Positions 52,827 through 60,861 of a DNA stretch of 64,000 bases are shown piece by piece (position 1 is the first letter of the stretch; every line of letters starts with the position of its first letter). Origin of the DNA: Deefgea chitinilytica (GTDB taxonomy: Bacteria; Pseudomonadota; Gammaproteobacteria; Burkholderiales; Chitinibacteraceae); contig NZ_WOFE01000004.1 in the NCBI RefSeq assembly GCF_016881405.1, forward strand, positions 62,001 through 126,000, read 5' to 3'. The notes beneath the pieces are model-generated. The model searched no databases. It was given only the letters and a program-made list of their open reading frames with translations, and had not been told where the DNA came from. Made by a program: the position numbers and the translations under genes.

Positions 52827-53822
52827 TTATTCAGATTTTTCTGGGAACGGCTCATTTTTGGTTTTCCACAGCGAGTACAACACCCCCGCAAGCAGTAGAC
52901 CGAATGTCACCAATAGCGATACCAGCGTTGGGATTTTGAATGCCACCAATTCAATGTCGTTCAAATACACCAAACCGACTTTAATCCCGATAAACACCAG
53001 CACTACGGCTAAAGCATACTTCAGATAGTGGAAGCGATGCACCATCGCCGCCAGTGCAAAGTACAGCGCACGCAAGCCTAAAATCGCGAAAATATTCGAG
53101 GTGTATACGATAAATGGATCTTGGGTAATCGCGAAAATCGCCGGAATACTATCAACGGCAAATACTAAATCGGCGGTTTCAACCAAGATCAAGCACAAGA
53201 ATAATGGTGTTGCCCACCAGCCTTTTGATAGACCATGCTCTTCACCACGTACCCAGAACTGATTCCCGTGAATACCTGGCGTAAAGCGCATGTGACCGCG
53301 CAACCATTTATAAAAACCATTGTCTTCCAGTTTGCCGTGCTCATCATCGGCAATCAGCATTTTGATCCCGGTAAAAATCAAAAATGCGCCGAAAATCATC
53401 AAGATCCATTGATATTCAGATACCAAGACCGCGCCGACGCTAATCATCAAGCCGCGCATCACAATCGCTCCGAGAATCCCCCAGAACAAAACGCGGTGTT
53501 GATAAATCCGTGGTACGCCAAGGCTAGTAAAAATCAAGGCAATTACAAATACATTATCCATTGAGAGCGATTTCTCAATCAGATAACCTGTCATGTATTC
53601 CATGCCAGCCGTTGCGCCTTTGTACCACCAGAGCCATACCCCAAATAAAAGCCCCATCGCGATATACATTGCCGATAGCTTTAAGCTTTCGTTGACGCTG
53701 ATTTCGTGGTCGTCTTTTTGTAGTACGCCCAAGTCAAATGCGAGCAGTGCGATGACGACAGTAAAAAACATCAGCCAAACCCAGACTGGGTAGCCCACCC
53801 ATACTCCCATTAAAAATTCCAT
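52827..53822 (-). CDS. TerC/Alx-family membrane protein
   Basis: Inner-membrane protein of 331 residues with about nine helices. Start ATG 53822 (AGGGAAC upstream) fits; the frame is open for 110 further codons, but these lack membrane or conserved character. TerC motifs: LIEKSLSMDNVFVIALIF and LILVETADLVFAVDSIPAIF, with buried Asp/Glu typical of the family. Alx-type members export manganese in alkaline conditions; tellurite relevance is by name only. Confidence 0.92.
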   Translation of the reverse strand: MEFLMGVWVGYPVWVWLMFFTVVIALLAFDLGVLQKDDHEISVNESLKLSAMYIAMGLLFGVWLWWYKGATAGMEYMTGYLIEKSLSMDNVFVIALIFTSLGVPRIYQHRVLFWGILGAIVMRGLMISVGAVLVSEYQWILMIFGAFLIFTGIKMLIADDEHGKLEDNGFYKWLRGHMRFTPGIHGNQFWVRGEEHGLSKGWWATPLFLCLILVETADLVFAVDSIPAIFAITQDPFIVYTSNIFAILGLRALYFALAAMVHRFHYLKYALAVVLVFIGIKVGLVYLNDIELVAFKIPTLVSLLVTFGLLLAGVLYSLWKTKNEPFPEKSE

Positions 53823-53912
53823 TTGTGTTCCCTGTGATTGATGACTTGCAATGCGAAAAATTAACTTGCAGACTAGACAAGTATAAATTGAATTGCGCGA
53901 AGAATTTAGACT

Positions 53913-54707
53913 ATGAGTGGAGTTGGAGAAATAAGTTTCATCGATAGCCATTGTCATCTCGACGCTGCGGAGTTCGATTTGGATCGCGATGCGGTTATTG
54001 AGCGCTCGATTGCTGCCGGAGTGACGCAGTGGGTGGTCCCCGCGGTCACATCGGAAACCTTTGCCAGTACCCGCCAAATGCAGCAAAAGTATGGCACACA
54101 CATTGCATTTGGCTTGCATCCTATTTATGAAGCGCAGCATCGCGATGAGCACTTATTGCTGTTGCGACAAGAACTGGATGTCGGCGATGCGGTGGCGGTT
54201 GGCGAAATCGGCCTTGATTTTTATTTGCCTGAACTGAATGCCGAGCGGCAAATTCATTTTTTCGAAGCACAACTCAAAATCGCCCGCGATTACGACTTAC
54301 CCGTCATCGTGCACATTCGGCGCAGCCAGGATCAAGTCCTTAAATATCTGCGTAAATGGAAAGTGCGCGGTGGAATTGCACATGCGTTTAACGGTAGTGA
54401 GCAGCAAGCTGCTGAATTTATCAAATTGGGATTTTGTCTCGGTTTTGGTGGGGCGTTAACGTATAGCGGCTCACAACGAATTCGTCGTTTGGCGCAAAGC
54501 TTGCCGCTCGAGTCGCTGGTGCTGGAAACCGACGCGCCGGACATCACGCCGAGCTGGTTGGCTGGGCCTCCGCCACGGCGTAATGAGCCGGCTGAGTTGA
54601 GGCAAATCGCGGTATGTTTAGCCGATTTAAGAGGTATTACACTGCATCAGCTTGCGGTCATAAGTCTTGAAAATACGCAGCGCGTATTGGGAATTGCGAC
54701 GATGTAA
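53913..54707 (+). CDS. TatD-family metal-dependent hydrolase
   Basis: TIM-barrel nuclease/hydrolase of 264 residues. Metal-binding residues are in order: FIDSHCHLDAAEFD (HxH), VGEIGLDFYLP (Glu), VHIRRSQDQ (His), GGIAHAFNGS (His), LETDAPDITP (Asp). It resembles the YjjV/TatD group, with 3'-5' DNase activity reported for TatD. Divergent from terC with a 90-bp gap. Confidence 0.9.
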   Translation: MSGVGEISFIDSHCHLDAAEFDLDRDAVIERSIAAGVTQWVVPAVTSETFASTRQMQQKYGTHIAFGLHPIYEAQHRDEHLLLLRQELDVGDAVAVGEIGLDFYLPELNAERQIHFFEAQLKIARDYDLPVIVHIRRSQDQVLKYLRKWKVRGGIAHAFNGSEQQAAEFIKLGFCLGFGGALTYSGSQRIRRLAQSLPLESLVLETDAPDITPSWLAGPPPRRNEPAELRQIAVCLADLRGITLHQLAVISLENTQRVLGIATM

Positions 54708-54759
54708 TGCTAACTAAAATCAGTTTTTTGCTTTTTTAAGGCTTACTTAAATATTTTTT

Positions 54760-54787
54760 TTGACATCATGAAATTCGAGTATAGAAT
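54760..54787 (+). promoter_or_regulatory. Probable promoter of the PEP-CTERM gene
   Basis: TTGACA (54760-54765) and TAGAAT (54782-54787) with 16-bp spacing, about 70 bp before the ATG at 54858, in an A+T-rich region. Confidence 0.5.
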
Positions 54788-54857
54788 CATAAGAAGAATA
54801 AAAATACTTTTAAATCAATGATTTAGGTTATTATTATATTCTTATGGAGCGATAATC

Positions 54858-55346
54858 ATGCGTATGTCAAATCTCGCTGTTGCAGCAACATTGGTCTTCT
54901 CTGCTGGTTTTAGTCAGGCTGCGTTGATTCCGGTAAAGGTATTTGAAAAAGACACGATGGTTGACTCTGTCCATCGTGAATTCACGAATTGGACATCACC
55001 TTATAAAGTTTCTAAAGCAGGAGAATATTCATTTGATGTGATCTTGACGTCTACTGATGGCAATTTTGCATCACTAGTTGATAAATTTTATGTGAATAAT
55101 AAGCGTTTAAAATTTAACGCTGTGGGTGGATCTACTGATAGCTACGTTAGTAGCTTTAGTTTTTATGCTAAGCAAAATGATGCTTTACAATATCTTTTAT
55201 CGTTTAGTGTCCCCCTTAATGTGATTGGTAAAGTAAACATCAGTTTGAATCAAGTAGCCCCTATTCCCGAGCCAGAAACATACGCTTTAATGGGGCTTGG
55301 CTTGATTGGATTGTTGGCTGCGCGTCGTCGTAAGATCGCTGCTTAA
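54858..55346 (+). CDS. PEP-CTERM sorting-domain protein
   Basis: Exported protein of 162 residues: signal peptide (AVAATLVFSAGFSQAA), a beta-rich domain, and a C-terminal tripartite sorting signal: the PEPETYAL motif, a hydrophobic helix (MGLGLIGLLAA) and RRRK. Such proteins are cleaved and anchored by an exosortase (EpsH/XrtA type), which is not in this window. Often linked to biofilm or exopolysaccharide. Codon use is A+T-rich compared with neighbours. Confidence 0.88.
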   Translation: MRMSNLAVAATLVFSAGFSQAALIPVKVFEKDTMVDSVHREFTNWTSPYKVSKAGEYSFDVILTSTDGNFASLVDKFYVNNKRLKFNAVGGSTDSYVSSFSFYAKQNDALQYLLSFSVPLNVIGKVNISLNQVAPIPEPETYALMGLGLIGLLAARRRKIAA

Positions 55347-55365
55347 GTCAACATCGCTTGCTTCC

Positions 55366-55389
55366 AAACCCGCTACGGCGGGTTTTTTT
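55366..55389 (+). terminator. Terminator after the PEP-CTERM gene
   Basis: AAACCCGC / GCGGGTTT stem with TACG loop and a T tract. It overlaps the stop codon of the convergent AraC gene. Confidence 0.9.
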
Positions 55390-56287
55390 AATACCAAACT
55401 TGCTCGTGTTTACCATTACTCAGATGTTTGCTTAGCACTTGGCTTGGGTTATAGCCAAAGTACTGGCGAAAGCGGCGCGAAAAACTAGATATTTCTTGGT
55501 AGCCACTGGCTCGTGCCACGTCCCCCACGCGATGTCCATGCAGCAATAGCTCTTTGGCCTGATTCATTTTCATTCTAAAAATCAGCTTATTGGGTGTTTC
55601 ACCTAAATGCTGCATGCACAGTCGATGCAAGTGCGTGGTGGTAATGTGTAGTTGTGCAGCAAGTGCGGCATTAGTCCAATCTTGCTGCAAGTTCTTTTGC
55701 GCATGAGCAAACAGTTGATCTAATTGCTCGCTCCAACCGATTTTAGTACTAAAGGCTTGCGTGGCGCGTTCTAGCGCCAAGCAGAGAAAATCTAAGGCTG
55801 GCACCGCTAGATTGCTCGTATCGTTTGTATTAAAGCGCAGCACTTCGCGATGAAATTGTCGCATCGCATCGGCGAGTGTTGCACCGTCTACACTGTGAGT
55901 GATCGCTGGCAGTGTGCGATGTAGATAATCCCAGCGTGAAGTGCAATACAGCAAAAACCACACATGTTGCATCGGCTCGGTGCCAATGCGTCGATAGCCG
56001 CAGTGGACTGATGCAGGCATCAACGCTAATTGCCCTGGCAGTAAAGTGCGGGTCAGACCGTCTGGCGTAAAGACTTCGCCACGTCCCGAAAGGCAAAAAG
56101 CCAGCACGTGCCACGGGGTGTCTACCCGCTCAACTTCAAAAAAATCCCGACCTTCGCTAAGGCCACACATCATTATCCCGCGATCACGCAGTGGGGGATA
56201 AGGTTCTTTGTGGAACACATGAGTCCCCACCATGATTTGTGGGGATTCTGGACCGATATCGAGCCGTTCGCGATAGATGAGTGCCAT
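55388..56287 (-). CDS. AraC-family transcriptional regulator
   Basis: Regulator of 299 residues with an N-terminal cupin-like domain (residues about 30-130, WHVLAFCLSGRGEVFTPDGL) and a C-terminal double helix-turn-helix (from about 205): NAALAAQLHITTTHLHRLCM, then VGDVARASGYQEISSFSRRF, then FGYNPSQVLSKH. Likely sugar- or metabolite-responsive. Divergent from the 56460 gene, so that gene is a candidate target. Confidence 0.9.
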   Translation of the reverse strand: MALIYRERLDIGPESPQIMVGTHVFHKEPYPPLRDRGIMMCGLSEGRDFFEVERVDTPWHVLAFCLSGRGEVFTPDGLTRTLLPGQLALMPASVHCGYRRIGTEPMQHVWFLLYCTSRWDYLHRTLPAITHSVDGATLADAMRQFHREVLRFNTNDTSNLAVPALDFLCLALERATQAFSTKIGWSEQLDQLFAHAQKNLQQDWTNAALAAQLHITTTHLHRLCMQHLGETPNKLIFRMKMNQAKELLLHGHRVGDVARASGYQEISSFSRRFRQYFGYNPSQVLSKHLSNGKHEQVWY

Positions 56288-56459
56288 AACATTAATTCCA
56301 GTTGCACATTGCTGCTACTTATCCATTCGCTTCAATCAGTGATGGGTAGGGGAATGTTAGTTTTAGACAAATTGAATGTCATGTTGCGACATTTTAATCC
56401 GTTCAGCAAGTGAGTAATCTAGCTGTCTATTAGCTTTCGAAAAAGAAAGGACAAAGGTG

Positions 56460-56828
56460 ATGTCTCAGTCTAGTAAGCCTTCCATGCTTGGCTCTTGGCA
56501 ACTGGTGACCGGTGAGTGCCGTGACGACAGTAGTGGTGAGCAAGTTCAGTATCAAGCTGTGCAGTGCCGTTCATTAAAAGTTTTGTCGGAAACTCACTTT
56601 TCATTTATCACGTATCAGGGCGGAGAGTTCTACTTTGCAGCAGGCGGCCGCTATTGTTGCGAGGGTGAGCAATACACCGAATGGCTTGATTTTGCCAGCC
56701 ATCCTTCGATGCAGAATCGCGAATTTGTGTTTCAGTTTCGTATCGAAGGTGATCTTTGGCACAACACGCGCTGGGAGAATGGCGTGCAAGTTGAGCATGA
56801 AATCTGGCGCAGACTGGACGCTCAATAA
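56460..56828 (+). CDS. Small lipocalin-like protein, unknown function
   Basis: Cytosolic protein of 122 residues. It opens with LGSWQLVTGECRDDSSGEQV and has a beta-rich pattern with WLDFASHPS and FRIEGDLWHNTRW, similar to small lipocalin-like (DUF4488-type) proteins that start G-x-W. Start ATG 56460, 8 nt after AAGGA; a GTG at 56457 is possible. It lies 29 bp before the ABC exporter ATPase gene and opposite an AraC regulator. Confidence 0.65.
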   Translation: MSQSSKPSMLGSWQLVTGECRDDSSGEQVQYQAVQCRSLKVLSETHFSFITYQGGEFYFAAGGRYCCEGEQYTEWLDFASHPSMQNREFVFQFRIEGDLWHNTRWENGVQVEHEIWRRLDAQ

Positions 56829-56857
56829 AACCCACACTGAATACGGGCAAATTAAGT

Positions 56858-57862
56858 ATGTTGATCGAAGTAGAAAATCTAAGTCGCGTTTACCGCACGC
56901 CGATTGCGCCGAAAGGTTGGGCGGAGCGTTTTAAACAAGTGTTTCGTGCCAATTTTGAAGATAAACGCTCAGTGAGTAATGTGAATTTCACGATTGCGGC
57001 GGGCGAGTGCGTTGGCTTGGTCGGCCCCAATGGCGCAGGGAAATCGACAACAATAAAAATGTTGACTGGTATTTTAGAACCTAGCTCTGGCAAGGTATTG
57101 GTCGCTGGCCATCATCCACAAAGGGATAGGGTTAAATACGTTAAGAAAATTGGCGTCGTTTTTGGTCAGCGTAGCCAGTTGTGGTGGGATTTGCCAGTCA
57201 GAGATTCGTTTGAAATTTTGCAGGCATTGTTCGATGTGCCGCAGGCCGCATTCAATGAGCGCTTGGCGCTGTTTCGTCGCGAAGCAAATTTGGACGAGTT
57301 TTATCATCGCCCAGTACGTACTTTATCGCTCGGTCAGCGCATGCTCTGTGAAATCGCCGCCGCATTTTTGCATAGCCCTGATGTCGTGTTTTTGGACGAG
57401 CCAACGATTGGCCTTGATTTAGATATGAAGTCGCGGATGCGTAGCTTGATTCGCAAGCTCAATCAAGAGGCTGGTACGACGGTGTTAATTACGTCGCATG
57501 ATGTGGGCGACATTGAGCGGCTGACGCAGCGATTGCTGTTGATCGATAAAGGTGAGCTGCGCTTTGACGGCAGTTTGGTGCAATTTCGCCAACACGCGGG
57601 GGACGGTCGCTGGTGGGCGGCGCGCTTGCCGCCGGACTTGGTTGCGGCGGCTCAAATCAGTTTACGCCAGCATCATTCGGCCTTGCCGGTGCGTTTGCGT
57701 GGCGAATGGCTCGAAGTGGCGCGCCACGATAGCTTGCCATTTGCCGAATTAATGCAAATTCTCGCGCCATACTCGGTGAGTGAACTGAAACCTGTTGAGC
57801 AAGAATTTGAAGAGCTGCTGCACGGTTTTTATCTGGCTAATCAAACGGAGGCGGTATGTTAA
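56858..57862 (+). CDS. ABC-2 type exporter ATPase
   Basis: ATPase of 334 residues. Walker A VGPNGAGKSTTIKMLTG, Q-loop VFGQRSQLWWDLPVRDSFEI, signature LSLGQRMLCEIAAAFLHSPD, Walker B VFLDEPTIGLD, H-loop VLITSHDVGDIERL. The GQRSQLWWDL stretch is typical of the subgroup paired with two DUF990-type permeases, here both downstream. The last 80 residues form an accessory domain. Its stop overlaps the first permease start by 7 bp. Confidence 0.9.
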   Translation: MLIEVENLSRVYRTPIAPKGWAERFKQVFRANFEDKRSVSNVNFTIAAGECVGLVGPNGAGKSTTIKMLTGILEPSSGKVLVAGHHPQRDRVKYVKKIGVVFGQRSQLWWDLPVRDSFEILQALFDVPQAAFNERLALFRREANLDEFYHRPVRTLSLGQRMLCEIAAAFLHSPDVVFLDEPTIGLDLDMKSRMRSLIRKLNQEAGTTVLITSHDVGDIERLTQRLLLIDKGELRFDGSLVQFRQHAGDGRWWAARLPPDLVAAAQISLRQHHSALPVRLRGEWLEVARHDSLPFAELMQILAPYSVSELKPVEQEFEELLHGFYLANQTEAVC

Positions 57863-58644
57863 GTATTCCGTTCAAAGGTTGTACTGCTTTGCTGTGGGGC
57901 AGCGCGCGGATTCTGGCCACTGACCGCAAAGGGCGTTGGTTGGTGACGTTTGGCTATTTGATTGCCTTGTGGTTGCTGTATTACTTATGGGCGGCGCTGT
58001 TTAACGATGGCACCGAGCGGGCAGGGATGAATTTTGCTGGCGCGTTTTTGCACGTCGCCGTGGCGCAAACCTTGTTTACGATCTTACATGTTGGCACGGA
58101 TTGGCGATTAGCGCGTGAAATTCGTTCTGGTGAAATTGCGACGCAACTGATTTTGCCGATGTCGCTGAATCTGCGTCATTTTTCGATTTCGCTGGGGCGT
58201 GCTTTGGCGCAAGCTGCGTATATTTTGCCCGCGTTTTTGGTTTTTTTGTGGTGGTTTGACTTGAGTTTGGCTCCCAAAGCGATTGGGTTGGCTTTGCTGT
58301 CGGTGTTTTTGTCTTTTGTGCTGATGTTTTGCATTGATTTTGTCGTTGGTTTGGCTGGCTTTATTGCGACTGATTTATGGGGTATTACCGCGAGCAAAGA
58401 TGCGCTGGTGCAGTTTTTGGGCGGCGCTTTAATACCGTTGGCGTTTTTTCCGGCGGCGATGCGCGAGGTGTTGGCATATTTACCATTCGGGCATTTTTTT
58501 AATACGCCAGTTGGCTATATCACCGGTGAAATTGCCAGCATTCAGCCAATGCTGATTCAGGCGGCATGGACAGTGCTGTTTCTCTTTGCCGCCGCATTGG
58601 CGGGGCGGATTGTGCTGAAAAAGTTGATTGTGTTTGGGGCTTGA
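57856..58644 (+). CDS. ABC-2 type transporter permease 1 (DUF990-like)
   Basis: Inner-membrane permease of 262 residues with about six hydrophobic helices. It begins MLSIPFKGCTALLWGSARIL; DWRLAREIRSGEIATQLILP (the conserved loop of this family) and CIDFVVGLAGFIATDLWGIT support the assignment. It pairs with the second permease and the ATPase. The transported compound is unknown. Confidence 0.85.
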   Translation: MLSIPFKGCTALLWGSARILATDRKGRWLVTFGYLIALWLLYYLWAALFNDGTERAGMNFAGAFLHVAVAQTLFTILHVGTDWRLAREIRSGEIATQLILPMSLNLRHFSISLGRALAQAAYILPAFLVFLWWFDLSLAPKAIGLALLSVFLSFVLMFCIDFVVGLAGFIATDLWGITASKDALVQFLGGALIPLAFFPAAMREVLAYLPFGHFFNTPVGYITGEIASIQPMLIQAAWTVLFLFAAALAGRIVLKKLIVFGA

Positions 58645-58658
58645 AATCGATAACCCGA

Positions 58659-58811
58659 GTCCACGAAAAGCACGAAAAGCACGAAAAAATCAAAAGCAAT
58701 TTGATTGAGTTTGTTTGTTGGGTATTTGCTTGTGGCCAATAAATTGATTGGCCTGTATGTATATACATGTTGTATTGGTGTTTTTTCGTGCTGTTCGTGT
58801 TTTTCGTGGAC
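58659..58811. repeat. Inverted array of CACGAAARR units (copy 2, 153 bp)
   Basis: Left arm GTCCACGAAAAGCACGAAAA and continuation (58659-58689); right arm is the inverse, ending TTTTTCGTGGAC (58780-58811). Same 9-bp unit CACGAAARR as copy 1 at 39050-39154, but a different interior. It has inserted between the two permease genes of the ABC exporter. Confidence 0.8.
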
Positions 58812-58832
58812 AAATTGTTAAAAGGTATTGTT

Positions 58833-59624
58833 ATGCAACTTAGTCCATTTTGGCGCGCGTATCGGCGCATGGTGGGATCAGAAGCGCGCGCACGCTTGGA
58901 AAATCGGGCCGATTTTGCGCTGATTATTTTGGGCGTTGCGGTTACGTCGCTCTCGACCGCTGCCACTTTGTATTTCATGCTCGGCGCGACAGGCACGATT
59001 GCGGGCTGGCATCGTGGTGAATTGATTTTTATGCAGGGCTTTATGTTTTGCATTTTTGCGCCACAAAGCGCCTGCTACAACAGTATGTTTTGGTTGGAAC
59101 ATTGGCTGAAAACTGGCGCATTTTTGCGTTTTTATACGCGTCCGGCCAATCCTTTGTTGCTGCTGGCTTTAGAGCGCTTTCACCCGCAAGGATTTATCGT
59201 GTTGCTGATTGGTTTGGCTTACTGCCTATTTGGTCTGTGGGGTAGCCCGCTATTGCATGAGCCGAGGTTTTACGTGGGATTTGTGCTGTTGATGCCTTTG
59301 TCGGCGCTGGTGCTGTGGGTGATTAATCTGGCGGCCTTGTCGACTTGCTTTTGGTTGGGGGAGTCGCATCCGGTGTTTATGACCACGGGGAAATTGGTGG
59401 ATATGTCGCGCTATCCTTTGGATTTGTTTCCCAAGCTGGCCACGATGATTTTTATGGCCCTGCCTTTGGCAGGAACTGTTTGGTGGCCGAGCAAAGCCTT
59501 ACTACGTGATGCAAGTTTGCCATTGACGTTGCTGGGGATGGCGCTGTTGGCAGGTGTCTGCGTTGCTGGCTTGAACTGGATGTGGCGCGCTGGGATGCGA
59601 CACTACGCAGGTGCCGGAGGTTAA
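58833..59624 (+). CDS. ABC-2 type transporter permease 2
   Basis: Inner-membrane permease of 263 residues from ATG 58833 (AAAGG upstream); the frame is also open through the preceding repeat, from 58767. Six helices. Segments RARLENRADFALIILGVAVT, RFYTRPANPLLLLALERFHP and VDMSRYPLDLFPKLATMIFM are typical of the partner permease in this ABC-2 subfamily. With 56858 and 57856 it completes the exporter. Confidence 0.85.
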   Translation: MQLSPFWRAYRRMVGSEARARLENRADFALIILGVAVTSLSTAATLYFMLGATGTIAGWHRGELIFMQGFMFCIFAPQSACYNSMFWLEHWLKTGAFLRFYTRPANPLLLLALERFHPQGFIVLLIGLAYCLFGLWGSPLLHEPRFYVGFVLLMPLSALVLWVINLAALSTCFWLGESHPVFMTTGKLVDMSRYPLDLFPKLATMIFMALPLAGTVWWPSKALLRDASLPLTLLGMALLAGVCVAGLNWMWRAGMRHYAGAGG

Positions 59625-59826
59625 GTTTTGTAAAGAATTGTTATTCGCAAAGAAAAAGCGACTAAAAATCAATGATGCAATGTTACATCAGTGGTATTGC
59701 TAATTGAAAAGACTTGATACGTATGATTTTTGCAATGTTGCAATTGTAAAATTTGACGCTGCTTTATGCTCTCTGGCCTAATATCCGCCGTAAGTTTTAT
59801 TGCAAGCAAAATCATAAGGATTTGTC

Positions 59827-60312
59827 ATGTTTAGCCCAGTTGTTCGCTCTTGTGTTATTGCCGCTACATTGTTCGTTGCTGCACCAGTATCGGTATTGGC
59901 TTTTGACGCTAATTCAAGCCGCCCTGTGAATGTCAACGAGAAAGGAGTGGCTTTACGCGGCTTTGATCCGATTTCTTATTTCAGTGGTAAAGGGCCAGTG
60001 ATGGGGAGCGAATCGAATAAATTTGTTTTCGACGGCGCGACGTACTGGTTTGCATCGGCTGAAAATTTGGCGAAGTTCAAAGCCAATCCATCGCAATACG
60101 CACCAAGATTTGGTGGTTTCTGCGCGATGGGCGTAGCAAAAGATAAAAAAATCGATAGCGACCCAACGGCATGGCGGATTGTCGATGGTTATTTGTTCGT
60201 TTTGCAAAACAAAGACGTACAAAAAAATTGGTTGGTTGATGTTTCTGGCAATCTAAAAGCGGCGACAGTAAGCTGGAACACCATCAAGAATATTGCCCCC
60301 AAAGGCTTGTAA
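59827..60312 (+). CDS. Secreted YHS-domain protein
   Basis: Protein of 161 residues with signal peptide (VIAATLFVAAPVSVLA). It contains a YHS-like domain: VALRGFDPISYFSGKGPVMG, FDGATYWFASAENLAKFKAN and PSQYAPRFGGFCAMGVAKDK, where Cys and His-like positions may bind a metal. Function of secreted YHS proteins is uncertain. Confidence 0.85.
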   Translation: MFSPVVRSCVIAATLFVAAPVSVLAFDANSSRPVNVNEKGVALRGFDPISYFSGKGPVMGSESNKFVFDGATYWFASAENLAKFKANPSQYAPRFGGFCAMGVAKDKKIDSDPTAWRIVDGYLFVLQNKDVQKNWLVDVSGNLKAATVSWNTIKNIAPKGL

Positions 60313-60322
60313 TTCGCAGCGT

Positions 60323-60360
60323 GATGCCAATCATTTATTGCATATAAATTGATTGGCATC
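60323..60360. other. Perfect 11-bp hairpin before the GNAT start codon
   Basis: GATGCCAATCA (60323-60333) pairs with TGATTGGCATC (60350-60360), with a 16-nt loop, ending 6 nt before the ATG at 60367. It may terminate the YHS transcript or hide the translation start of the acetyltransferase. There is no T-tract. Confidence 0.5.
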
Positions 60361-60366
60361 GACACC

Positions 60367-60861
60367 ATGCAATGGCAATATCGATTAGCAAACGCAGCAG
60401 ATTTACCCCAGATCGTTGCGATTTATAACAGTACCATTGCCTCTCGGCAGGTCACGGCAGATACCGAACCTGTTTCGCTTGATAGCCGACAAGCTTGGTT
60501 TGCTGCGCATCAGCGCCCAGATCGCCCTTTGTGGGTGGTTGAGCAGGCTGGTGTTATCGTCGGCTGGCTGTCTTTTTCCAGTTTCTATGGCCGTCCGGCT
60601 TATCAAGGTACTGCTGAAGTGAGTATTTATCTGGCTGAGTCGGTGCGAGGGCAAGGGCTTGGGCAATTTCTACTTCAATCAGCGATTGATTTTGCTCCTA
60701 GTATTGCTCTGCATACTTTGCTCGGCTTTGTTTTTGGGCATAATACCCCTAGTGTAAAACTGTTTGAGCGATTTGGCTTTGCCCGATGGGGGCATTTACC
60801 CTGCGTCGCTGAGCTGGATGGCATCGAGCGCGATTTACTCATTTTTGGTTTACGAGTTTAG
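60367..60861 (+). CDS. GNAT-family N-acetyltransferase (Pat-like)
   Basis: Acetyl-CoA-dependent N-acetyltransferase of 164 residues. The pattern RLANAADLPQIVAIYNSTIA and the acetyl-CoA binding segment VRGQGLGQFLLQSAI (R/Q-x-x-G-x-G/A) place it in the phosphinothricin acetyltransferase-like group; the acceptor is unknown. ATG 60367 is preferred to a TTG at 60349. Its stop overlaps the end of the convergent kinase gene by 4 bp. Confidence 0.85.
   Translation: MQWQYRLANAADLPQIVAIYNSTIASRQVTADTEPVSLDSRQAWFAAHQRPDRPLWVVEQAGVIVGWLSFSSFYGRPAYQGTAEVSIYLAESVRGQGLGQFLLQSAIDFAPSIALHTLLGFVFGHNTPSVKLFERFGFARWGHLPCVAELDGIERDLLIFGLRV

Noticed and set aside
52827-54152. Long TerC reading frame with a 110-residue N-terminal extension
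   Set aside because: The extension has no membrane character and overlaps the divergent TatD gene; ATG 53822 has a good ribosome-binding site.
58520-59053. Minus-strand frame through the CACGAAARR repeat and permease 2
   Set aside because: It is a shadow of two coding genes plus the repeat, with low-complexity Lys/Ser composition.
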